Positions 6,267 to 11,542 of a stretch of DNA of 11,542 nucleotides are shown one piece after another. Made by a program: the position numbers and the translations under genes. Each line of letters opens with the position of its first letter. Within the stretch, counting starts at the first letter, position 1. Source of the DNA: Caldifarciminota bacterium RBG_13_43_14 (lineage in GTDB: Bacteria; Hydrothermota; Tepidihabitantia; SM23-42); the NCBI GenBank assembly GCA_001771735.1, contig MEUM01000086.1, positions 1-11,542 on the forward strand. The letters are read 5' to 3'. The notes under the pieces are model-generated. The model saw nothing but the letters and a program-made list of their open reading frames with translations. It was not told the DNA's origin and did not search any database.

Positions 6267-8305
6267 GCGCTAAAAGTATCAGAAATATCGGTTTTTTCGG
6301 TCATGCCAGTGTAGGTAAAACCACGATCTCTGACGCAGTTATTTTTCTTGCCGGCGCCAACAGCCGCTTTGGAAAAGTCAGCGATAAAACCAGTGTTTTT
6401 GATTTTGATCCGGAGGAAGCTGAGAGAATATGCAGTTTGAACCTGACCCTGGCTTCATTTGAATACAAGAACACCCTCTTCAATATCATCGACACGCCCG
6501 GCTATTCTGATTTTCTTGGTGAAGCGATAAGCGGCGTCGAGGCGATCGACTGCGCGATCATTGTTGTTGATGCAGTCGCCGGCGTTGAAGTCGGCACGGA
6601 AAGAATATTAAGCGTGATCGAAAAACATAATAAACCGGTGGCCTTTTTTCTCAACAAAATGAAAAAAGAAAATGCTGATTTTCAGAAAGCTGTTGCCTCG
6701 ATCAGTGAAATTACAAAAAAGAATATTGTTCCGATCACGATACCGGTAGGCGAGGCCCAAAAATTCAGCGGCGTGATCGATATACTTAAAGAAAAAAAAT
6801 ACGGCGCCGAGGAAAAAGAGGAATCTGTGCCGGCCGATCTCAAAGCGTCAATTGACAAGGCCCGCGACAAGATCATTGAAGCGGCCGCCGATGCCGATGA
6901 CGCCCTAATGAACAAGTATCTCGAAGGGAATAAGGTCGAATTACCGGAATGCATCCCGGTGCTGAAAAAGGCAATATCGCAAGGAAGATCCGCTCTGCTT
7001 TTTTGCGGCGAAGCGCTCGATCTCACCGGAGTAAAAAGTATGATTGAAGCCGCAGTCGAGTTTCTGCCCGCGCCCGATGAAATGCCGGATCTGGAATTGA
7101 ATGGCACAAAGATCAAACGCAGTGCCGACTCGCCGTTCCTTGGATATGTTTTCAAAACTGCGGTTGAGCAGCATCTTGGAGAATTATGTCTGGTCCGGGT
7201 TTTAAGCGGCAAGATCGAGAGCGGTTCAGTATTGAAGAATATTAACCGCGGCAATGATGAAAAAATAAACCAGATCCTGCTCATCAAAGGCAAGGACCGC
7301 AAGGAAACCAATAATTTAACCTGCGGCATGATCGGCGGTCTGGTTAAATTAAAGGACACCCACACATCCGACACGCTAACCAGCGGTAAATTCAGTAAAG
7401 CATTACCCGCTATCGAATTCCCCAAACCTTCGATTTCAATGGCAATAGTACCTAAGGCAAAAGGCGATGAAGAAAAAATTTCCACCGGCTTGAACCGACT
7501 TCGCGACGAGGACCCAACCTTTCGTTTTGCCTTTGATCCGGAAATAAAACAGCTTATTATTTCCGGCATTGGCGAATTGCATCTCGATGTCATCCTGTCG
7601 CGATTAAAAAGAAAATATGGCGTCAGCGTTGACCTGACTAAGCCAAAAATAAAATACCGCGAAACTTTCACAAAAAAGGCCGAGGCCCAGGGTAAATATA
7701 AAAAACAAACCGGCGGCCACGGCCAATACGGCGACTGCTGGCTGCGCGTTGAGCCCAAGGAACGGAGCAGTGGCTTTGAGTTCGAAAACGCAGTTGTCGG
7801 CGGCTCAATACCATCTCGTTTCATTCCTTCGGTGGAAAAAGGTGTTAAGGAAGCCATACCCAACGGTTATCTTGCCGGCTATCCATTGACCGACATCATA
7901 ATCACGGTATTCGATGGCTCTTATCATGATGTTGATTCGTCGGATATTGCGTTCAAGATCGCCGCTTCAATGGCCTTGAAATCATGCGCGGAAAAGGGCA
8001 ATATGGTTCTACTCGAGCCCATACATGAGGTTGAGGTGTATGTGCCGGAAGAGTTCATGGGCGATGTGATCGGCGATATTAACAGCCGCCGCGGCAAGAT
8101 CATGGGCATGGAAAGTTTAGGCAAATTCCAGGTCGTCAAGGCGATTGCTCCAGAAGCGGAGATGTTCAAGTATTCGACCAGCCTGCGCTCGATGACCCAG
8201 GGTCGCGGTTATTTCAATATGAAATTCCATCATTACGAGGAAGTGCCGAAGGAAACAACCCAGAAGATCATCGCCGAATACCAGCGCGAAAAGGAATCTC
8301 AATGA
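6263..8305 (+). CDS. EF-G-like GTPase (EF-G-2 type) with altered G motifs, 680 aa
   Basis: The protein has the full five-domain layout of elongation factor G: GTPase domain to about 275, beta-barrel domain II to about 375, domain III to about 460, domain IV to about 590, then domain V. It most resembles Thermus EF-G-2, sharing Gly-Lys-Tyr-Lys-Lys-Gln-Thr-Gly-Gly-His-Gly-Gln-Tyr-Gly-Asp at the start of domain IV and Ala-Gly-Val-Glu-Val-Gly-Thr-Glu-Arg in the G domain. The P-loop Gly-His-Ala-Ser-Val-Gly-Lys-Thr (13-20) is intact. However, switch II reads Asp-Thr-Pro-Gly-Tyr (77-81) where canonical EF-G has a catalytic His, the NKxD motif is NKMK (131-134), and switch I lacks the usual Arg-Gly-Ile-Thr. 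The domain IV tip Ser-Tyr-His-Asp-Val-Asp-Ser-Ser (553-560) is kept. It overlaps subunit E by 4 bases and has a ribosome binding site in GAGGGAGG. Probably an accessory ribosome factor, not the main EF-G. Confidence 0.9.
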   Translation: MSAKSIRNIGFFGHASVGKTTISDAVIFLAGANSRFGKVSDKTSVFDFDPEEAERICSLNLTLASFEYKNTLFNIIDTPGYSDFLGEAISGVEAIDCAIIVVDAVAGVEVGTERILSVIEKHNKPVAFFLNKMKKENADFQKAVASISEITKKNIVPITIPVGEAQKFSGVIDILKEKKYGAEEKEESVPADLKASIDKARDKIIEAAADADDALMNKYLEGNKVELPECIPVLKKAISQGRSALLFCGEALDLTGVKSMIEAAVEFLPAPDEMPDLELNGTKIKRSADSPFLGYVFKTAVEQHLGELCLVRVLSGKIESGSVLKNINRGNDEKINQILLIKGKDRKETNNLTCGMIGGLVKLKDTHTSDTLTSGKFSKALPAIEFPKPSISMAIVPKAKGDEEKISTGLNRLRDEDPTFRFAFDPEIKQLIISGIGELHLDVILSRLKRKYGVSVDLTKPKIKYRETFTKKAEAQGKYKKQTGGHGQYGDCWLRVEPKERSSGFEFENAVVGGSIPSRFIPSVEKGVKEAIPNGYLAGYPLTDIIITVFDGSYHDVDSSDIAFKIAASMALKSCAEKGNMVLLEPIHEVEVYVPEEFMGDVIGDINSRRGKIMGMESLGKFQVVKAIAPEAEMFKYSTSLRSMTQGRGYFNMKFHHYEEVPKETTQKIIAEYQREKESQ

Positions 8306-9072
8306 GACCGATACTTTTTCAGATCGGCGGATTAGGCCTGCCCAGCTACGGCCTGATGCTGGTCATTTCATTCCTGGTCGCTTTCTTCATTGTGCGCCGC
8401 AGCGCCAAGCGTTTTGATATTTCGCCGGTAATAATCGAAAACCTGGCTTTCTATCTAATGCTCGGCGTGATAATCGGCGGCCGACTGCTCTATGTTATCT
8501 TTCATTGGCAGCAATTCGGCCAGGATCTGTTCGGCATTATCCGGCTCTGGGAAGGCGGCATGATGTTCTACGGCGGATTCATCGGCGGTGCTATTGCCAG
8601 CATCATTTATCTCAGAAAAGTAAAAATACCGATACTGCTGCTGGGCGATCTAATTTCGCCGTCGATCGCGCTCGGCGAATTTTTCACCCGCATCGGCTGT
8701 TTTCTGAATGGCTGCTGTTTTGGCAAACCATCCGATCTGCCCTGGGCAATACAATTTCCCTCCAGTTGCGTTGCCGGCAAATCGCCGGTCGGCCAGTTCC
8801 ATCTGCATCCAACCCAGCTCTATACTTCAGTATTCAGCCTGCTGCTATTTTTATTTTTGCAGCGCCAGCTCATGAGCAAACATCGCAACGGCGAGGCGTT
8901 TGCATTTTATCTGATATTATCCGGTGCCTTTCGTTTTGGTATTGATTTTATCCGCGATTATGAAGACCTGGGCAATTTATTGATCAATCAATTCATTGCC
9001 ATTGGTCTCGTTGTCGCCGGTATTATTTTATATGTAATTGTAACCCGCCGAAAAATTGAACCGGCGCAATGA
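8302..9072 (+). CDS. lgt: Prolipoprotein diacylglyceryl transferase, 256 aa
   Basis: Lgt moves diacylglycerol from phosphatidylglycerol to the lipobox cysteine of prolipoproteins in the inner membrane. The protein is very hydrophobic, with about seven helices. Signature segments are Gly-Gly-Arg-Leu-Leu-Tyr (59-64), Glu-Gly-Gly-Met-Met-Phe-Tyr-Gly-Gly (84-92), Arg-Ile-Gly-Cys-Phe-Leu-Asn-Gly-Cys-Cys-Phe-Gly (130-141), His-Pro-Thr-Gln-Leu-Tyr (169-174) and Phe-Arg-Phe-Gly-Ile-Asp-Phe-Ile-Arg (210-218). Arg130 corresponds to the essential Arg143 of E. coli. Tyr90 takes the place of E. coli His103, a known variant in many phyla. Length is usual. ATG 8302 overlaps the preceding stop as ATGA and has AAGGA at 8291-8295. 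The cysteine-rich loop is typical of this branch. The ApbE downstream may be one of its clients. Confidence 0.95.
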   Translation: MRPILFQIGGLGLPSYGLMLVISFLVAFFIVRRSAKRFDISPVIIENLAFYLMLGVIIGGRLLYVIFHWQQFGQDLFGIIRLWEGGMMFYGGFIGGAIASIIYLRKVKIPILLLGDLISPSIALGEFFTRIGCFLNGCCFGKPSDLPWAIQFPSSCVAGKSPVGQFHLHPTQLYTSVFSLLLFLFLQRQLMSKHRNGEAFAFYLILSGAFRFGIDFIRDYEDLGNLLINQFIAIGLVVAGIILYVIVTRRKIEPAQ

Positions 9073-9760
9073 ATTAATCAACGCGTTTCTTGATTTTTTA
9101 GTACCCCACGACTGCCTGATTTGCGGTCAGGAAGTAAGCGGCCGGCAGATCTGCGCCAATTGTCACGATTATTTACCTGAAGTCAAACCGCCCTTTTGTC
9201 AGGGATGCGGACGTCCGGTAAAGGATAAAATTGTATGTCCATACTGCCGATCTAAAAGTTATATCGATCGCGGTCGTTCCTGGATAATTTTTGCGCCTCC
9301 GGCGGACCGTCTCATACATCATTTTAAATACCGCAACAAGCGCAGCCTTGCCCGGTTATTCGGCCGCGCCCTGTCTCTGATCGTCAGATCCGACCACGCT
9401 CTCAAGCAGTCCGATCTGATAGTTCCAGTGCCGCTTCACTGGTGGAAGCAAATAAAACGCGGCTACAATCAGGCATTTCTTATCGCACGCGAGATCAGCC
9501 AAGAATGCAATATCGATATCGCCGACATTCTGCGCCGGACCCGGAACACACGCACCCAGACCCGTTTTGATCCGGATCAAAGGCGCAGCAATGTTGAAAA
9601 TGCATTTGCTTTGAAAAAATATGATATAAAAGATAGAAAAATCCTTTTGATCGATGATGTCATGACTACTGGCGCCACGATCAATGAATGTGCGCGTGTG
9701 CTTATCGAGGCCGGCGCAAAAAGTGTTTGCTCCTGCGTCGCGGCGATCACACCGGGGTAA
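9056..9760 (+). CDS. ComF family phosphoribosyltransferase-like protein, 234 aa
   Basis: ComF-type proteins join an N-terminal zinc-binding region to a phosphoribosyltransferase domain. ComF is needed for DNA uptake in naturally competent bacteria, and its E. coli relative GntX/YhgH is linked to DNA use. Four CxxC pairs stand at Cys20/23, 33/36, 48/51 and 61/64, suiting two zinc sites. Then come Pro-Val-Pro-Leu-His-Trp (124-129), Arg-Gly-Tyr-Asn-Gln-Ala (135-140), Arg-Thr-Arg-Asn-Thr-Arg-Thr-Gln-Thr (161-169) and the PRPP-binding loop Leu-Ile-Asp-Asp-Val-Met-Thr-Thr-Gly-Ala-Thr (198-208). All are family hallmarks and look intact. The length is normal. The start is a TTG at 9056, 17 bases inside lgt, because no in-frame ATG or GTG precedes the first CxxC; no ribosome binding site is evident. 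It closes the gene train. A competence role is inference; no other com gene is in view. Confidence 0.92.
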   Translation: MNRRNELINAFLDFLVPHDCLICGQEVSGRQICANCHDYLPEVKPPFCQGCGRPVKDKIVCPYCRSKSYIDRGRSWIIFAPPADRLIHHFKYRNKRSLARLFGRALSLIVRSDHALKQSDLIVPVPLHWWKQIKRGYNQAFLIAREISQECNIDIADILRRTRNTRTQTRFDPDQRRSNVENAFALKKYDIKDRKILLIDDVMTTGATINECARVLIEAGAKSVCSCVAAITPG

Positions 9761-9835
9761 AAGCCTACACCGTAGTGCTTGTCCGCCTCGGGCGGGAGTA
9801 GCGCGAAAGAACTGATAACGAACAAAACTGTTTTC

Positions 9836-9858
9836 ATCGTCCGGCTTGACCGGACGAT
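9836..9858. repeat. Short palindromic element, 9-bp perfect stem
   Basis: ATCGTCCGG (9836-9844) pairs with CCGGACGAT (9850-9858) around CTTGA. The element, with the following CCA, resembles the widespread palindromic intergenic repeats of the pattern GTCCGG-CTTGA-CCGGAC-GATCCA seen in many bacterial genomes, known best from Proteobacteria. On the minus strand it reads as Asp-Arg-Pro-Val-Lys-Pro-Asp-Asp-Glu, a familiar spurious peptide of such repeats. It could act as a mRNA end stabiliser or partial transcription block between comF and the aldolase gene. Confidence 0.6.
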
Positions 9859-9872
9859 CCACAAAAAAATCC

Positions 9873-9900
9873 TCGACATTTCCTTAAATAAGAATACAAT
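9873..9900 (+). promoter_or_regulatory. Probable promoter of the aldolase-apbE operon
   Basis: TCGACA at 9873-9878 and TACAAT at 9895-9900 are 16 bp apart, one mismatch each from consensus. The predicted start is near 9907, leaving only about 5 bases before ATG 9912. A weak AGGGA at 9901-9905 could serve as ribosome binding site only if transcription starts earlier. Confidence 0.5.
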
Positions 9901-9911
9901 AGGGAAATACC

Positions 9912-10832
9912 ATGCTGGTCAATTTGAATAAAATACTGCCCCGTGCCTATAAAATGGGCTATGCAGTCGGCGCCTTCAATACCTCGAATCTCGAGACCAC
10001 CCAGGCGATAATCGGCGCCGCGGAAAAATTGAATTCGCCGGTTATCATCGCGGTCAGCGAAAAAGCAATACAGTATGCGGGTATTGAAGCGCTGTCACAG
10101 ATTATCATTACTCTGGCTCAAAAAATCAGTATTCCGGTTGCAGTGCATCTTGATCACGGCAAAACTTATGAATTATGCCGGCAATGCATAAAAAACGGCT
10201 TTACCTCGGTAATGATCGACGCATCGCATCTTCCTTTCAAAGAGAATGTCAGGCTTACCCGGCAGGTGATTATTTACGCGCATAAACATAATGTTTCGGT
10301 TGAAGCTGAGATCGGACGCCTGGCCGGTATCGAAGATAATATTGAAGTAAAGACCGGCGACGCACTGTACACTGATCCGGACGAGGCGCGAAAATTTGCC
10401 ATGGCTACAGGCTGCGATGCCCTTGCGATCGCGATTGGTACTTCGCACGGTGCGTATAAATTTAAGGGCAAACCCAAACTGAGAATTGATATACTGAAGC
10501 AGATCGCCGGGCAGATCAAAAACCCCCTTGTCCTGCATGGCGCATCCGGGGTTAAAGCAATATGGATCAGCCGCATCAACCGTTGTGGCGGCGATCTTGA
10601 ACAGGCAAAAGGCGTTCCCGATGATCTGATAATTCAAGCGGTAAGAAACGGCATTTCAAAAATAAACACCGACACTGATCTGCGCATTGCCTTCACCGCC
10701 GGCCTGCGCGAATTCCTGCATGAGAATCCAACAGTTTTTGATCCAAGAAAAATCTCCGGTCATGCCCGGGAAATGATACAACAGGTTGTCGCCGATCGCA
10801 TAAAAATATTCGGATCGGCTGATCAGGGATGA
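9912..10832 (+). CDS. fba: Class II fructose-bisphosphate aldolase, 306 aa
   Basis: The enzyme reversibly splits fructose 1,6-bisphosphate into dihydroxyacetone phosphate and glyceraldehyde 3-phosphate in glycolysis and gluconeogenesis, using Zn2+. It is cytoplasmic. Visible class II landmarks are Val-Gly-Ala-Phe-Asn (19-23), His-Leu-Asp-His-Gly (79-83) with catalytic Asp81 and metal ligand His82, Ser-Val-Met-Ile-Asp-Ala-Ser (99-105), Val-Glu-Ala-Glu-Ile-Gly (130-135), Ile-Gly-Thr-Ser-His-Gly (175-180) with ligand His179, Leu-His-Gly-Ala-Ser-Gly (208-213) with ligand His209, and Asn-Thr-Asp-Thr-Asp-Leu-Arg (252-258) for phosphate and substrate binding. The length is normal for the roughly 305-aa subgroup. 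Tagatose-bisphosphate aldolases of the same fold cannot be fully excluded. The gene begins a new unit after the 9761-9911 gap and overlaps apbE as ATGA at 10829-10832. Confidence 0.93.
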   Translation: MLVNLNKILPRAYKMGYAVGAFNTSNLETTQAIIGAAEKLNSPVIIAVSEKAIQYAGIEALSQIIITLAQKISIPVAVHLDHGKTYELCRQCIKNGFTSVMIDASHLPFKENVRLTRQVIIYAHKHNVSVEAEIGRLAGIEDNIEVKTGDALYTDPDEARKFAMATGCDALAIAIGTSHGAYKFKGKPKLRIDILKQIAGQIKNPLVLHGASGVKAIWISRINRCGGDLEQAKGVPDDLIIQAVRNGISKINTDTDLRIAFTAGLREFLHENPTVFDPRKISGHAREMIQQVVADRIKIFGSADQG

Positions 10833-11542
10833 AAACCCGCCGATCATTATTATTGCTGTTCATACTGTTGGTCACTTTCTGTTCGCGGCCGGAAAAAGAG
10901 ACAGTATATAAACGTTTCATAATCGGCGCCAATTGTGAAATAAAATTCTACTGCGATGATTCGACGCGTGCAGCGGCAATATGCAACAAGGTTGACCGCG
11001 AGCTGTTTTTGCTCGACTCTTTGCTCAGCCGTTTTTCCGACATTAGCCTGGTCAGCAAAATTAATAAAGATCACCAGGCTGTGCTGACTCAGGATTTGAT
11101 ACAGCTTTTTGAATTGTGCGATTCGATGAGCGTTCTCACCTCAGGCCGTTTCGATATATCGATCGCGCCTTTAGTCGAGCTTTGGGGATTTTACAAACGC
11201 AATTACCAGCTACCGGACAGCAGCGAGATCGATAAAATAAAAAAACGTGTTAATCATGCCCGAATTAAAATTGTCGACAATACAATTATCATTCCCGACA
11301 ACATGCTCATTGATCTCGGCGGCATTGCCCAGGGGTATGTTGCTGACCGCATAACTGACCTGTTGAAAAAAGATCGTATCGAGCATGCCCTGATAAATAT
11401 CGGCGGAGAGATCGCGGCGGTCGGTCGATCGCCCAGGAATAAATCATGGCGCATCGGAATAAAGCACCCGCGCAAAAACGGTATTATCGAGATCGTCGAA
11501 CTTGAAAATTATACGCTTTCAACATCCGGCGATTATGAAAAA
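10829..11542 (+). CDS. apbE: ApbE-type FAD:protein FMN transferase, 3' end beyond window (238 codons seen)
   Basis: ApbE covalently attaches FMN to threonine (or serine) residues of target proteins such as NqrB/NqrC and RnfD/RnfG, using FAD and Mg2+ outside the cytoplasmic membrane. The N-terminus has basic residues (Lys2, Arg4, Arg5) and a hydrophobic run ending at Cys18, so it is probably a lipoprotein, although Phe at -1 is unusual for a lipobox. Later motifs fit ApbE: Leu-Leu-Ser-Arg-Phe-Ser (65-70), Gly-Arg-Phe-Asp-Ile-Ser-Ile-Ala-Pro-Leu-Val (106-116), Leu-Trp-Gly-Phe (118-121), Ile-Asp-Leu-Gly-Gly-Ile-Ala-Gln-Gly-Tyr (161-170), Asn-Ile-Gly-Gly-Glu (190-194) and Ser-Thr-Ser-Gly-Asp-Tyr (231-236). 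The family is about 330 aa, so about 90 residues are missing at the window edge, not by mutation. The start overlaps the aldolase stop as ATGA. Confidence 0.93.
   Translation, partial: MKTRRSLLLLFILLVTFCSRPEKETVYKRFIIGANCEIKFYCDDSTRAAAICNKVDRELFLLDSLLSRFSDISLVSKINKDHQAVLTQDLIQLFELCDSMSVLTSGRFDISIAPLVELWGFYKRNYQLPDSSEIDKIKKRVNHARIKIVDNTIIIPDNMLIDLGGIAQGYVADRITDLLKKDRIEHALINIGGEIAAVGRSPRNKSWRIGIKHPRKNGIIEIVELENYTLSTSGDYEK

Larger units (their letters stand above)
9761..9911. other. Intergenic region with palindromes before the aldolase gene
   Basis: The 151-bp gap holds two small hairpins close behind the comF stop: a 7-bp stem with one bulge at 9762-9779 and CCGCC-TCG-GGCGG at 9783-9795. A perfect 9-bp palindrome follows at 9836-9858, then a promoter-like sequence at 9873-9900. 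None of the hairpins is followed by a T-run on the + strand. I see no small gene. Confidence 0.55.

Noticed and set aside
6682..7863. Long open frame (393 codons) on the minus strand inside the EF-G-like gene
   Set aside because: The + strand frame is a full five-domain EF-G homologue. The antisense product is Ser- and Pro-rich without recognisable motifs, as expected from the complement of a codon-biased gene.
8505..8945. Second + strand frame (146 codons) inside lgt
   Set aside because: It overlaps the conserved Lgt signature in another frame, is rich in Arg, His and Ser, and has no ribosome binding site or homology that I can see.
8302..9072. Lgt inactivated by the change of the E. coli His103 position to Tyr90
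   Set aside because: Phe-Tyr-Gly-Gly at this place is common in Lgt of many phyla, and all other signature segments are intact.
9762..9795. Tandem small hairpins after comF as intrinsic terminator
   Set aside because: Stems are short, one is bulged, and no T-run follows either of them; noted only as structure in the intergenic region.
9356..9862. Minus-strand open frame (168 codons) across comF and the following gap
   Set aside because: It begins in the palindromic repeat and runs antisense to the intact PRPP-loop region of comF. The opening peptide is a known by-product of this type of repeat.

Overview
The window reads as a gene-dense piece of a diderm bacterial chromosome of moderate GC. 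A secreted beta-barrel-like protein and prolipoprotein diacylglyceryl transferase (Lgt) argue for an outer membrane. A V/A-type ATPase, an archease and an EF-G-2-like GTPase suggest an uncultured or thermophile-related lineage. Candidate phyla of the WOR-3/Stahlbacteria kind come to mind, but that placement is a low-confidence inference. All recognised genes lie on the + strand.

Layout. Positions 1-240 are AT-rich and non-coding, and hold a degenerate inverted repeat with a 7-base period. Next come a small exported beta-barrel-like protein (298-834), a perfect 11-bp hairpin, an archease (884-1297, TTG start) and an MFS transporter (1315-2619). The last codons of the transporter are made of 7-base repeats that continue into the following gap.

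A consensus-like promoter (TTGACT, 16 bp, TATAAT) lies directly against the next ATG. It starts a tight gene train from 2810 to 9760: V-type ATPase subunits H/G, I, K and E, then an EF-G-like GTPase, lgt and a ComF-like phosphoribosyltransferase. Most junctions overlap or nearly touch. The ATPase genes supply only the membrane ring, stator and peripheral stalks. The catalytic and central-stalk subunits (A, B, C, D, F) are absent and must lie elsewhere if the enzyme is complete.

A 151-bp gap with palindromes and a third promoter-like sequence precedes class II fructose-bisphosphate aldolase (9912-10832). This overlaps an ApbE-type FMN transferase that runs off the window end (10829-11542).

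How they fit. The K subunit keeps every residue known to bind Na+ in the Enterococcus hirae rotor ring, so the ATPase is probably Na+-coupled. ApbE flavinylates components of redox-driven Na+ pumps such as Nqr and Rnf, so a sodium-based energy economy is a reasonable, unproven reading. The EF-G-like protein keeps the translocation-domain architecture but has altered GTPase motifs (His to Tyr in switch II, NKxD to NKMK). No CRISPR array, tRNA, rRNA, transposase or phage gene was seen.
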